Source of the DNA: Rhodococcus phenolicus | Lineage (GTDB): Bacteria; Actinomycetota; Actinomycetes; Mycobacteriales; Mycobacteriaceae | Reading direction: 5' to 3' | DNA length: 64,000 bases | Assembly: GCF_001646785.1 (NCBI RefSeq) | Contig: NZ_LRRH01000086.1 | Location: forward strand, 124,001-188,000 | Shown here: positions 9,195 through 17,814 of the stretch, piece after piece | How the letters are laid out: each line of letters opens with the position of its first letter | Position numbering within the stretch: the first letter of the stretch is position 1 | Notes under the pieces: model-generated | Databases searched by the model: none | What the model saw: only the letters and a program-made list of their open reading frames with translations | Told to the model about the DNA's origin: nothing | Translations under genes and position numbers: made by a program

Positions 9195-9911
9195 ATGGTC
9201 GATCTCGAGCTTGAACAGGGCCTGGCGGTCATCACCATCGACCGGCCGGAGGCGCGCAACGCGATCGCGCCGGAGACGATGGAGCAGCTGGAAAAGGCTC
9301 TCGACGAGGCCGAGGGTGCGAAGGCCCTGGTGATCCGCGGCGGTGGCGATCGGGCGTTCGTCTCGGGTGGCGACCTCAAGGAGCTGAGCAAGCTCCGGAC
9401 CGTGGAGCAGGCGGCCGAGATGGCGCGGCAGATGCGGACGGTGTGCGATCGCATCGCGGCGTTCCCCGCGCCGGTCGTCGCCGCGCTCAACGGTCACGCA
9501 CTCGGTGGCGGCGCGGAGGTTGCCGTGGCCGCGGACATCCGGATCGCCGCCGACGACATCAAGATCGGCTTCAATCAGGTCTCCCTCGCGATCATGCCCG
9601 CGTGGGGCGGCGCCGAGCGGCTCTCGGCGCTGGTCGGTCGCGGGCGCGCGCTCATGCTCGCCGGTTCGGGCACCGTGCTCGATGCATCCGGGGCCGAGCG
9701 CCTCGGACTTGTGGACCGCGTGCTGCCGCGTTCGGAGTTCGACGAGGGGTGGCGTTCGCTCGCGCGCGCGCTCGCGAACGATCCGGCGGGGGAGATCAAG
9801 CGGGTCCTGGCCGGGGCGTCGGCAGAGGAGGCGATCTCGGCGTTCGCGCACCTGTGGGTGAAGGACGAACACTGGGCCGCTGCAGACAAGGTCCTCAACC
9901 GGGGCAAGTGA
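9195..9911 (+). CDS. Enoyl-CoA hydratase/isomerase (crotonase) family protein
   Basis: Short crotonase, 238 residues. First oxyanion-hole region is DRAFVSGGDLKEL and the second is NGHALGGGAEVAVAADIRI. The Glu equivalent to rat hydratase Glu144 is present (GGGAE), but the second catalytic position (Glu164) falls on a non-acidic residue in IGFNQVSLAIMPAWGG, so simple hydration may not be its reaction; isomerase or C-C hydrolase chemistry is possible. ATG 9195 follows GGAGAG at 9183-9188; the frame is open upstream to 9114 but without a ribosome site. Presumably acts on the CoA thioester made by one of the adjacent ligases. Confidence 0.87.
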   Translation: MVDLELEQGLAVITIDRPEARNAIAPETMEQLEKALDEAEGAKALVIRGGGDRAFVSGGDLKELSKLRTVEQAAEMARQMRTVCDRIAAFPAPVVAALNGHALGGGAEVAVAADIRIAADDIKIGFNQVSLAIMPAWGGAERLSALVGRGRALMLAGSGTVLDASGAERLGLVDRVLPRSEFDEGWRSLARALANDPAGEIKRVLAGASAEEAISAFAHLWVKDEHWAAADKVLNRGK

Positions 9912-10179
9912 GCGCGTGCCCGTCGGATTCGGGACGAAAGTCACGGAATCGACGGCGGGTACTTGTGACTTCAACCACTTCTCGGAGTGCCTCTGGTGTT
10001 ACCCCTGTGACTGGGGTCGGGTGCAGGTGACCGACGGGACGGCGACTTCCCGGCGAATCGGTCATTGGTGATGCGCATTGTCAAGTGCGCCACGCTGTAA
10101 ATAGGCAGACTCGTTGTAGCCTGTGACGAATCCGTGATCTTTTCGTTATCAGATCAGCGTTCGACACAAGGATTTTGTT
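9912..10179. other. 268-bp gap with weak hairpins, leader of M23 gene
   Basis: Contains AAGTCAC/GTGACTT arms at 9938-9944 and 9965-9971, possibly ending the crotonase transcript, and a less GC-rich stretch at 10075-10180 that probably holds the promoter of the M23 gene. No riboswitch core, including the ydaO type often found before actinobacterial cell-wall hydrolases, was recognised. Confidence 0.4.
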
Positions 10180-10968
10180 TTGTCTAACAACCCGAGCAAC
10201 GATCAGACCCACCCCGGCCGATCCCGGAAGGTTCGGCTCGCAGGCGGGCTCCTCTCGGTCCCGCTGGCCGTCGGTGCCCTCCTCGGCGCCGGAACCGTCG
10301 CGGCACACGCGGCCACCAAGGCTGCGACGGTCGAAGTCGCGGGATGGAACCCGACGGCGACCGCAAACGTCGCGGCACCTCAGGTGCTCGCGGTTCCCCG
10401 CACCGACATGTCGGTATATGCCGAACAGCTCGGACAGGCCGCGCAGAGGGAAGCCGAGCGTATCGCCCAGGCGGCGGAGGCCGAGCGTCTCGCCCGCGAG
10501 GAAGCGGAACGCCACGCTCGTGAGGAAGCGGAACGCATCGCACGCGAGGAGGCCGCGCGTCGTCCGGCAGTGGTGTTCCCTGCCGACGGTACTTTCACGT
10601 CGGGTTTCGGTCCTCGCTGGGGGACCAACCACAACGGCATCGACATCGCCAATGCGATCGGGACCCCGATCCGGGCCGTCACCAACGGCACCGTGATCGA
10701 GAGCGGCCCGGCGTCCGGCTTCGGGCTGTGGGTCCGGGTCCAGCAGGACGACGGCACGATCGGCGTCTACGGCCATGTCGACCAGTCGCTCGTCTCGGCC
10801 GGACAGCCGGTCCGGGCCGGAGACCAGATCGCCACCATGGGTAACCGCGGCCAGTCCACCGGACCGCACCTGCACTACGAGGTGTGGCAGGCGAACGGCA
10901 CCAAGATCGACCCCGCGCCGTGGCTCGCCGCGCGCGGAATCCCGATCCCGGGCACGCATCTCGGCTGA
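10180..10968 (+). CDS. M23 family metallopeptidase (LytM-like), secreted
   Basis: 262-residue cell-wall hydrolase. Residues 1-45 form a Sec signal peptide with a long basic N-region ending near AAHAA. An Ala/Glu/Arg-rich helical linker (about 85-128, repeats of the type EAERxAREEAER) probably forms a coiled coil. The C-terminal LytM domain has HNGID (Zn ligands H and D) and GPHLHYE (H-x-H). It should cut peptidoglycan cross-links outside the membrane. The start is TTG 10180, directly after an AT-rich stretch; no in-frame ATG precedes the signal peptide, and an AAGGA-like site lies at 10168-10172. Single gene, ended by a strong hairpin at 10978. Confidence 0.9.
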   Translation: MSNNPSNDQTHPGRSRKVRLAGGLLSVPLAVGALLGAGTVAAHAATKAATVEVAGWNPTATANVAAPQVLAVPRTDMSVYAEQLGQAAQREAERIAQAAEAERLAREEAERHAREEAERIAREEAARRPAVVFPADGTFTSGFGPRWGTNHNGIDIANAIGTPIRAVTNGTVIESGPASGFGLWVRVQQDDGTIGVYGHVDQSLVSAGQPVRAGDQIATMGNRGQSTGPHLHYEVWQANGTKIDPAPWLAARGIPIPGTHLG

Positions 10969-10977
10969 GATGCAGAT

Positions 10978-11023
10978 ACACGAAATGCGGGCGGACTCCG
11001 GTGGGTCCGCCCGCATTTCGTGT
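10978..11023. terminator. Strong bidirectional terminator hairpin
   Basis: Perfect 19-bp stem (10978-10996 with 11005-11023) and 8-base loop between the convergent M23 and acyl-CoA dehydrogenase genes. The stem starts with ACACGAAA and its mirror ends TTTCGTGT, giving U-rich flanks in both directions. Confidence 0.85.
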
Positions 11024-11032
11024 GCGGCGAGT

Positions 11033-12178
11033 CTAGAGCCCGAACGATCGGCCGATGATCTCGCGTTGAATTTCGTTGGTGCCGCCGTAGATCGTGGCTC
11101 CGAGCGACGTACGTACGTGCTGCACCATGTCGAATTCGGTGGAGTAGCCGTATCCGCCCATCATCTGCATGCCTTCGAGTGACATCGCCTTGGCGACCTC
11201 GGTGGCCTTCAGTTTCGCCATCGACGACGCCCGGGACAGGTCCCCGGCGCGAGCGGGATCGTCCGCCTGCTGCGCGACGCTGTAGACCAGCAGCCGGGAG
11301 CATTCGATCTCGGTGGCGAGATCGGCGAGCCGGTGCTTGACGGCCTGGAACGATCCGACGGGCTGACCGAACTGGGTGCGTTCGGTGATGAAATTCAGGC
11401 AGTCGTCGAAGGCGCGCTCGGCAGTGCCTAGCATCTGAGCGGCGAGGATCAAGCGCTCGGTCGCCAAACCTGCCATCAGCTGGGCCCAGCCCTGCCCGAC
11501 CTCACCGACCACCGCGTCGGCCGGCAGTGCGCAGTCGGTGAAGTACAGGTCGTTGACCTCGGTTCCGTTCATCGTGTCGATGCTCTTGATCGACAGCCCC
11601 GGGGTGCCTGCGGGCACGTGGAACATGGTCAGGCCCTGGTGCTTCTTGTCGCCGCGTTCGGTGCGGGCCACGAGCAGGATGCTGTCGGCGAGGTGGGCAT
11701 TGGTGCACCACGTCTTCTGGCCGTTGATCATCCAGCCCTCGGCGGTGCGCTCGGCACGGCAGGTCAGGGCCGCGACATCGGAACCTGCGCCCGGCTCCGA
11801 CATCGAGATCGCCAGTGCCGCACCGTCTGCCAGGCGGCCGAGAACGGACTTCTTCAGCTCCTCGCTCGCGAACTTCGTGTAGATACCGCCGGTGATGAGG
11901 GTCGTGCCGTGCCACGGCACCGGTGCCATTCCGCGGGCGAGTTCCTGGAGCAGGACGCACAAGTCCACGTGGTTGCCGCCGGCGCCGCCGTACTCCTCGG
12001 GGACGTTGATGGCCGCCCAGCCGAGTTCGGCGATCCGACGGTTGATCTCGAGGCTGTGGCCCTCGCGGCCATCGTCCGTCAGCTTCTCCCGCTGCTCACG
12101 GGTTCCGGACTCCCGGCGGCAGAACTCGCGGACCGCGGATCGGAACTCGAGCTGTTCATCGGTGAGCATCCCGGTCAT
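11033..12178 (-). CDS. Acyl-CoA dehydrogenase
   Basis: 381-residue FAD acyl-CoA dehydrogenase. N-terminal helical domain, the FAD/substrate motif AISMSEPGAGSDVAAL, GQKTWCTNA, and the C-terminal helix with MMGGYGYSTEFDMVQHVR followed by TIYGGTNEIQREIIGR. The MCAD-type catalytic Glu (YEGT) is Gly here (YGGT), as in isovaleryl/long-chain types that place the base elsewhere. ATG 12178 follows AGGAGA; an ATG at 12193 overlaps that ribosome site and is less likely. Last gene of the nine-gene minus-strand operon, 29 bp after the MHS carrier. Confidence 0.92.
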   Translation of the reverse strand: MTGMLTDEQLEFRSAVREFCRRESGTREQREKLTDDGREGHSLEINRRIAELGWAAINVPEEYGGAGGNHVDLCVLLQELARGMAPVPWHGTTLITGGIYTKFASEELKKSVLGRLADGAALAISMSEPGAGSDVAALTCRAERTAEGWMINGQKTWCTNAHLADSILLVARTERGDKKHQGLTMFHVPAGTPGLSIKSIDTMNGTEVNDLYFTDCALPADAVVGEVGQGWAQLMAGLATERLILAAQMLGTAERAFDDCLNFITERTQFGQPVGSFQAVKHRLADLATEIECSRLLVYSVAQQADDPARAGDLSRASSMAKLKATEVAKAMSLEGMQMMGGYGYSTEFDMVQHVRTSLGATIYGGTNEIQREIIGRSFGL

Positions 12179-12207
12179 TGTTTCTCCTGTCATGGAAGGG
12201 AATTCGA

Positions 12208-13566
12208 TCAGACCAGGTCGCGGACAGGGACCGGGACGTCATCGATATCGCGGGTGTCACCCGCGGACGCCGCCCCGGAACCGAAGTGGCTGCGAGTGGC
12301 AAAAGCCGACACGAACGAGATGACGGCGGTGACGACGAGGATCGTGGCCAGCGGCCACCAGTGCCGCGAACCGTCCGTGGGCACGAGTGCGGCGGCGACG
12401 AGCGGCGTCGGTGCAGCCCAGGCGACGCCGGCGAACGCGCTGCACAGTGCCACGCCGCTGTAGCGGATCGCGGTCGGGAACAGCTCGGCCGTCATGCTCG
12501 ACACCACCGCGTAGGTGGTGGCGTGCCCGAGAACGAGCGCGGCGGTGAACGCGAAGATCATCAGGCCGATGTTGCCGGTGTTGAACAACGCGAAGAGCGG
12601 GAAGGCGAACGCCGCAGTGAACACCACCCCACCGATGAAGACCGTCCAGGCGGACAGCTTGTCGCAGAGGATTCCGACCCCGACCATCGCGATCAGATCG
12701 ACGACCGCAGCGATCAGCAGGATCATCAGGGTGTCGCTCCGGGTGAACCCGTGGATGTTCGTGGCCATCGTGAGCATGTACGTGGTGATCAGGTAGAACA
12801 GCACGATCACGCTGGCCTGCAGCCCGATTCCGGCGAGGACCCGGCCCGGCATTGTCCGGAGCACCGTCAGGATCGGATGGCTCGTAACCTCACCGGTCTG
12901 CTTCGCCTCCGTGAATTCGCTCGATTCCTCCACACCGAGACGAATGATCATTCCGATCACGACGAGGACGAAACCGGCCAGGAACGGAATGCGCCAGCCC
13001 CACGACAGCAACTGGTCCTCGGGCAGCCGTGCGACGAAGTACATGACGACCGTCGCGAGAACCAGTGCCAGCGGACTCGCGATCTGCGGCGCCGATCCGT
13101 AGAACCGCCGCCGGGACGCGGGTGCGTTCTCGACACTCATCAGTACGGCACCACCCCATTCGCCGCCGACCGCAACACCCTGGAGGAAGCGCAAGGCAGT
13201 CAACAGGATCGGTGCCCAGATGCCGATCTGGTTCCACGTCGGAAGCAGTCCGATCAGGCCGGTCGCCACGCCCATGACGGTGAGGGTGGTGATCAGCGTT
13301 GCGCGCCGGCCGAGCCGATCGCCGAAATGTCCGAAGACGAATGCGCCGACGGGACGTGCGAGGAAGGCGACGCCGAGGGTGGCGAACGACGCGAGCGTCC
13401 CGACGTTGGAGTCGAAGGACGGGAAGAAGATCTTCGAGAATACGAGTGTCGCCGCGGTGGCGTAGATGAAGAAATCGAACCACTCGACGGTGGTGCCGAC
13501 GAGACTCGCCAGGAACGCGCGTTTCTGCTGCTTGGTCCCGAAGGTGGAGGCGGATGGTGTGGTCAT
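12208..13566 (-). CDS. MHS family (metabolite:H+ symporter) MFS transporter
   Basis: 452-residue inner-membrane carrier with 12 predicted helices. Family signs are GTTVEWFDFFIYATAATLVF in the first helix, FGHFGDRLGRRATL (MFS loop 2-3 motif) and LRFLQGVAVGGEWGGAVL. MHS carriers of this type import mono- and dicarboxylates, shikimate-like or aromatic acids with protons. It lies inside an operon of acyl-CoA enzymes and so probably imports the acid that the operon's ligase activates (inference). ATG 13566; the upstream open frame runs through the neighbouring gene and is not used. Confidence 0.92.
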   Translation of the reverse strand: MTTPSASTFGTKQQKRAFLASLVGTTVEWFDFFIYATAATLVFSKIFFPSFDSNVGTLASFATLGVAFLARPVGAFVFGHFGDRLGRRATLITTLTVMGVATGLIGLLPTWNQIGIWAPILLTALRFLQGVAVGGEWGGAVLMSVENAPASRRRFYGSAPQIASPLALVLATVVMYFVARLPEDQLLSWGWRIPFLAGFVLVVIGMIIRLGVEESSEFTEAKQTGEVTSHPILTVLRTMPGRVLAGIGLQASVIVLFYLITTYMLTMATNIHGFTRSDTLMILLIAAVVDLIAMVGVGILCDKLSAWTVFIGGVVFTAAFAFPLFALFNTGNIGLMIFAFTAALVLGHATTYAVVSSMTAELFPTAIRYSGVALCSAFAGVAWAAPTPLVAAALVPTDGSRHWWPLATILVVTAVISFVSAFATRSHFGSGAASAGDTRDIDDVPVPVRDLV

Positions 13567-13634
13567 GGGAGCGCCCTTTCGGAGGGGACTTCTCGTGGTG
13601 CGGGGAGGTTCCTTCGGTAGTGCCCGAAACCGGC

Positions 13635-14432
13635 CTATCGGAATCGGGCGTGTCCGCCGGAGAGCACTCCGGTGGCGTCGATGCGTGCGTCGAAATCGGT
13701 GCCGTCGCCGGTGTGCCGAGCGCGGACGGTGAGGGTGTTGTCCGGCAGGACGGGGGCCGCGAAGCGGGCCCGCAACTCGCGTAGCTCCCACGGTTCCGCG
13801 CCGGCGGCACCCGCGACCGATCGCGCCGCGATCCCCAGCGTGCACAATCCGTGCAGGATGGGCCGGTCGAATCCGTAGCCCGCGGACACCTCCGGGTCGA
13901 TGTGCACCGGGTGCAGGTCCCCGGTGAGCCGGTACAGCGCAGGAAGATTCGGCTCGATCCGGTAGCGGTCCTCGTACTCGGCCCCGTCGAGGTCGACGCG
14001 CGGGGACGAGGGGGCACGCTCGCCGCCCCACCCGCCGGAGCCGGGCAGATGGATCGCGTAGGTCGCGGTGAACTGCTCGCACTCGACGGCGATGTCGATC
14101 GTCGCCGCGGAACCCTTGTCCCAGACCTCCGCGACGCGGGCACGCATCTCGAGCTTCCCGCCGCGGGGCAGCGGTTCGTGCACGGTGAGCTGCTGCGCCG
14201 CGTGCAGCGACTTCAGGCGGTCGTAGGCGCCGAGGGTCCCGGCCTCCTCGACGGCCCACAGGCCCAGTCCGAGTCCGAACGTGGGGAGCACGTGCAGATC
14301 CCGCTCGTACACGAGCGGCAGTTCGTCCGGGCCGGCCTCGACACACAGTGCGTACAGGATCGCGTCGGACTCGTCGTACGAGACGACCCGGGTGCCGAGG
14401 TCGTGGCCCTTCAGGGCGGCAACGGCGTTCAC
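13635..14432 (-). CDS. MaoC-like (R)-enoyl-CoA hydratase, double hotdog
   Basis: 265-residue two-domain MaoC protein. The N-terminal hotdog (about 10-130) lacks the active motif; the C-terminal one carries the hydratase-2 signature YRLTGDLHPVHIDPEVS followed by GYGFDRPILHG, with catalytic Asp and His (the usual Asn of D-x-N-P is His). It would hydrate a trans-2-enoyl-CoA to the (R)-3-hydroxy thioester. GTG 14432 overlaps the stop of the upstream dehydrogenase gene by four bases (GTGA), so dehydrogenation and hydration subunits are co-translated. Confidence 0.9.
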   Translation of the reverse strand: MNAVAALKGHDLGTRVVSYDESDAILYALCVEAGPDELPLVYERDLHVLPTFGLGLGLWAVEEAGTLGAYDRLKSLHAAQQLTVHEPLPRGGKLEMRARVAEVWDKGSAATIDIAVECEQFTATYAIHLPGSGGWGGERAPSSPRVDLDGAEYEDRYRIEPNLPALYRLTGDLHPVHIDPEVSAGYGFDRPILHGLCTLGIAARSVAGAAGAEPWELRELRARFAAPVLPDNTLTVRARHTGDGTDFDARIDATGVLSGGHARFR

Positions 14433-15607
14433 CGGAACGCTCCGATGTTCGTGACGGCCTGGCCGAGCACCAAGGTGTGGACCTCGTCGGTGCCTTCGTA
14501 GGTGTAGACCGACTCGAGATTGTTCATGTGCCGGATCACCGGGTACTCCAGGGTGATTCCGCTGGCGCCGAGCATGCCGCGGGCCTCTCGGGCAACGTGC
14601 AGGGCCTGCGCCGCGTTGTCCTTCTTGCCGAAGCTGATCTGCGCGGGGGCGAGGTTGCCGGCGTCCTTGAGCTTGCCGAGGTGGATGGCCAGCAGATGCG
14701 CGCGGTTGACCCGGATCAGCATGTCCGCGAGCTTGCCCTGGGTGAGCTGGAACCCGGCGATCGGCTTGCCGAACTGAGTGCGGCTCATCGTGTAGTCCAG
14801 GGCCGTTTCGTAACAGTCGCGTGCGGCGCCGACCGCGCCGAACAGAATGCCGAAGCGTGCTTCGTTCAGGCACGACAGCGGGCCCTTGATCCCCGTGACA
14901 CCGGGCAGTACCGCGGTGCCGGGCAGGCGGACGTTGTCGAGCACGATCTCGGCGGTGACCGATGCACGCAGCGACAGCTTCTTCTCGATCTTGCGGGCCT
15001 GGTAGCCTTCGGTCTTCGTGTCGACGACGAACCCGCGGATACCTTCGTCGGTCTGCGCCCAGATGACGGCCACATCGGCGAGGCTGCCGTTGGTGATCCA
15101 CATCTTGGTGCCGTTGAGGATCCAGTCGTCACCGTCGCGGCGGGCAGTGGTGCGCATGCTGGACGGATCACTGCCCGAGTCCGGTTCGGTCAGTCCGAAG
15201 CAACCGATGGCTTCGCCGGCGGCCATCCGCGGCAGCCATTCCTGCTTCTGCTCCTCGGATCCGAACTTCCAGATCGGGAACATCGCCAGCGAACCCTGCA
15301 CGGAGACGAAGCTGCGGGCGCCGCTGTCTCCCGCCTCGAGTTCCAGGCACGCGGTTCCGTAGGCGACGGCGCTCATGCCGGCGCAGCCGTAGCCGTCGAG
15401 GTGCATGCCGAGCATGCCGAGCTTGCCGAACTCGAGGGCCATCTCCTTCGGGAAGTCGTGGTTCTCGAACCACTCGCCGACGTTCGGCTTGATCTGCTCG
15501 TCGACCAATTGGCGGACGGTCTGCGCGACCATCCGCTCCTCGTCGGTGAGAAGCTGTTCGAGGGCGAGGAAATCGCGGGGGTCGGGTGTGATCTTCGTAT
15601 TCGTCAT
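14429..15607 (-). CDS. Acyl-CoA dehydrogenase, glutaryl-CoA dehydrogenase-like
   Basis: 392-residue flavin acyl-CoA dehydrogenase. IGCFGLTEPDSGSDPSSM (FAD contact), GTKMWITNG, and the C-terminal YTYEGTDEVHTLVLG with the catalytic Glu of the YEGT motif present. Overall layout (Tyr-Gly-Cys-Ala-Gly near residue 80, long C-terminal helix) is that of the GCDH group, which oxidise glutaryl-CoA or similar with or without decarboxylation. ATG 15607 follows a GGAGG-rich site. Coupled to the MaoC gene by a GTGA overlap and 21 bp after the crotonase gene. Confidence 0.92.
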   Translation of the reverse strand: MTNTKITPDPRDFLALEQLLTDEERMVAQTVRQLVDEQIKPNVGEWFENHDFPKEMALEFGKLGMLGMHLDGYGCAGMSAVAYGTACLELEAGDSGARSFVSVQGSLAMFPIWKFGSEEQKQEWLPRMAAGEAIGCFGLTEPDSGSDPSSMRTTARRDGDDWILNGTKMWITNGSLADVAVIWAQTDEGIRGFVVDTKTEGYQARKIEKKLSLRASVTAEIVLDNVRLPGTAVLPGVTGIKGPLSCLNEARFGILFGAVGAARDCYETALDYTMSRTQFGKPIAGFQLTQGKLADMLIRVNRAHLLAIHLGKLKDAGNLAPAQISFGKKDNAAQALHVAREARGMLGASGITLEYPVIRHMNNLESVYTYEGTDEVHTLVLGQAVTNIGAFR

Positions 15608-15628
15608 GGAGGTCCTTCGTCGGGGGAA

Positions 15629-16432
15629 TCAGCGGGCGGTGCCGCTGTGGCGGACGGCGGCGGTGCCGCTGTGGCGGACGGCGGCGGTGCCGCCATGGCG
15701 TACCGCGGCGGATGCGACCGCGTCGTGGCGGGCGGTGCTGTCGAGCAACCGCATCCGGGTCGCTTGCCATTCGTTCTCGTCGAACCGTCCGCCGTCGAGC
15801 TCGTGGAGCAGCGCGCGGGTGGCGGCGAGGGCGTCCGGTGGTGTCTGCGCGAGGGACCGGGCGAGTGTGATCGCCCGGTCGGCGGGATCACCGTCGACCC
15901 GGTGGGTGGCGAGGCCGCCGCGCGCGGCATCGTCGGCATCGAACCGTTCTGCCAGGACCAGCAGACGGGTGACGGTGGAGCGCGGCAGGGTCGCGTGGAT
16001 CCGCCGGATCGATGCCGGGTTGTAGAGCAGCCCGAGTTCCACTGCGGGAACCCGGAACCAGGCCGCGGTGCCGACGACCCGGGCATCGCACGAGAGTGCG
16101 AGCTCGACGCCGGCGCCGACACACGGGCCGTCGACGGCGGCGACCACCGGAACGGCGCTGCGACGAATGGCATCACACGCCGCTTCGAGGTCCCGGTCGT
16201 ACTCCAGATCCGCGGAAGTACCCGTCAGGTCCGCGAAGTCTGCGCCGGCGCAGAAGACCGGTCCCGACGCGGTGAGCACCACCGCGCGGGTGCCGTCCGG
16301 GAGCGCTTCGAATGTGGTGCGCAGCTCACGGAGAAGAATGCGGGACAGGGCATTTCGTCGATCAGCCCGGGACAGGACGACCTCGAGAACGTCGTCGTCC
16401 TGCCGATGGAGGGTGAGAGCGGGGGTGGTCAC
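15629..16432 (-). CDS. Enoyl-CoA hydratase/isomerase family protein with C-terminal octapeptide repeat
   Basis: 267-residue crotonase. Oxyanion-hole segments are SGPVFCAGADFADL and VDGPCVGAGVELALSCDARV; the Glu144-type residue is present, the Glu164 position is Ala (VPAVELGL), so the exact reaction is uncertain. After the crotonase fold the last about 25 residues are three imperfect copies of VRH(G/S)GTAA, encoded by a 24-bp tandem repeat, which is not a normal crotonase feature. GTG 16432 overlaps the amidase stop by four bases. Part of the nine-gene operon. Confidence 0.88.
   Translation of the reverse strand: MTTPALTLHRQDDDVLEVVLSRADRRNALSRILLRELRTTFEALPDGTRAVVLTASGPVFCAGADFADLTGTSADLEYDRDLEAACDAIRRSAVPVVAAVDGPCVGAGVELALSCDARVVGTAAWFRVPAVELGLLYNPASIRRIHATLPRSTVTRLLVLAERFDADDAARGGLATHRVDGDPADRAITLARSLAQTPPDALAATRALLHELDGGRFDENEWQATRMRLLDSTARHDAVASAAVRHGGTAAVRHSGTAAVRHSGTAR
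15637..15708 (-). repeat. 24-bp tandem repeat coding an octapeptide
   Basis: Two exact copies (15637-15660, 15661-15684) and one degenerate copy (15685-15708) in the 3' end of the crotonase gene. The unit is in frame and adds VRHSGTAA-type octapeptides to the C-terminus. Confidence 0.8.
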
Positions 16433-17814
16433 GGCACCGGCTCCGGCTGCGGCGTGTGCGCAAGATCCCAGCGAGTCCGCACCGGTGCATAGTCGAAATG
16501 CAACGCAGTTTCGAGCGATTCGGCCAGGTTCAGCAGTGCCGCATCGCGACCGCGCGCGGCGGCGAGCTGGGCGCCGATCGGCAGGCCGTCGGCCACACCG
16601 GCCGGCAGGGTGATCGCGGGTGTCCCGGCCACGTTGAACGGTGAGGTGAACGGGAATGGTCCCCAGAGCCAGTCGACGTCGACGCCGTCGATGTTGGCGG
16701 GGCGTTCACCGTGCGGGAAGGCGACCGTCGCGACGGTGGGGGTGAGGATTGCGTCGAATCGGTGCAGGAACTCGTCGATCCGCTGCCGGAACCGCGGCAG
16801 CGCCTCCCTGGCGGCGGAGACATCGGCGCTCCGGAGTTTCGCGGCCGCACGCAGGCTGGCGTTCTCGTACGCGGTGAGCAGATCGGGCCGGTCCAGCAGG
16901 TGCCCGCGTTCGCGCAGTTCGTCGTCGAGGACGAGTGGACCGAAGATCTCGTTCCAGCCCGCGATCGGGATGTCGGTCTCGACGACCTCGTGTCCGAGAT
17001 CGGACAGTGTGGCCGCAACCGCGGCAAGCCGAGCGGCGACCGCGGGATCGACGGGACGTCCGTCCGGTCGCGGGCAGTAGGCGATCCGCTGCCGGGATAC
17101 GGTCGCGCGCTCGAAGGTGGTCTCGGCCAGGACCTCGACCATGAGGCGGGCGTCGTCGACGGTCCAGGCCAGAGGTCCCGCGGTGACGAAGTCGGTCATG
17201 GCGCGGAAGCCCCGCTCGTCCGGGCACAGTCCGGTAGTGGGCTTGAACCCGACGAGTCCGCAGAAGGCGGCCGGGATCCGAATGGACCCGCCACCGTCCG
17301 AGCCGAGCGCGATCGTGGCCAGCCCGGCGCCGACGGATGCGGCGGCGCCACCGCTCGAGCCGCCCGGGGTCCGGGTGATGTCCCACGGATTCCCGGTGTC
17401 CGGCCCGAGCAGGTTGTCGCTGGTCGCGGACTGGCAGAACTCGGGCACGTTCGTCTTTCCGGGCATGACCGCCCCGGCGGCGCGCAGTCGTGCCACGGCG
17501 CCGGAATCGGAACGGGCGATGCGGCCCCGCTGTGTCAGCGATCCGAGAGTGGTTTCGGTGTCGGCGAGATGGAAGGCGTCCTTGATCGACACCGGCACGC
17601 CGAGCAGCGGTGTGCGGTCGCCGTTGCGGTAGCGATCGGCTGCTTCGGCGGCCTGCGCGCGGGCGAGTTCCGGGAGGGTGACGACGTACGCGTGCACCTC
17701 CGGGTTCACTCGCTCGATGCGTGCCAGGACGTCGTCGGTGACGTCCACCGGGCAGAGGTCGCCGCGGGCGAAGGCATCGGTGAGTTCCCGGATCGGAAGA
17801 TACTGTTCAGCCAT
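16429..17814 (-). CDS. Amidase (amidase signature family)
   Basis: 461-residue amidase signature enzyme. The Ser-Ser-Lys triad is visible: Lys in GVPVSIKDAFHLADT, and the Gly/Ser-rich core PGGSSGGAAASVGAGL with GSDGGGSIRIPAAFCG. Such enzymes hydrolyse carboxamides, ureides or esters. ATG 17814 has GGAGGGG 10 bases upstream and overlaps the SDR stop by eight bases. Its presence in an acyl-CoA operon suggests that the compound degraded enters as, or passes through, an amide (inference); a role in releasing an acid for the operon's ligase is the simplest reading. Confidence 0.9.
   Translation of the reverse strand: MAEQYLPIRELTDAFARGDLCPVDVTDDVLARIERVNPEVHAYVVTLPELARAQAAEAADRYRNGDRTPLLGVPVSIKDAFHLADTETTLGSLTQRGRIARSDSGAVARLRAAGAVMPGKTNVPEFCQSATSDNLLGPDTGNPWDITRTPGGSSGGAAASVGAGLATIALGSDGGGSIRIPAAFCGLVGFKPTTGLCPDERGFRAMTDFVTAGPLAWTVDDARLMVEVLAETTFERATVSRQRIAYCPRPDGRPVDPAVAARLAAVAATLSDLGHEVVETDIPIAGWNEIFGPLVLDDELRERGHLLDRPDLLTAYENASLRAAAKLRSADVSAAREALPRFRQRIDEFLHRFDAILTPTVATVAFPHGERPANIDGVDVDWLWGPFPFTSPFNVAGTPAITLPAGVADGLPIGAQLAAARGRDAALLNLAESLETALHFDYAPVRTRWDLAHTPQPEPVP

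Noticed and set aside
9912-10179. ydaO (cyclic di-AMP) riboswitch before the M23 peptidase
   Set aside because: The conserved core motifs of that riboswitch could not be found; only weak hairpins are visible.
12208-14346. Longer MFS protein with an N-terminal extension
   Set aside because: The extension lies within the MaoC gene on another frame; the MHS N-terminus starts normally at 13566.
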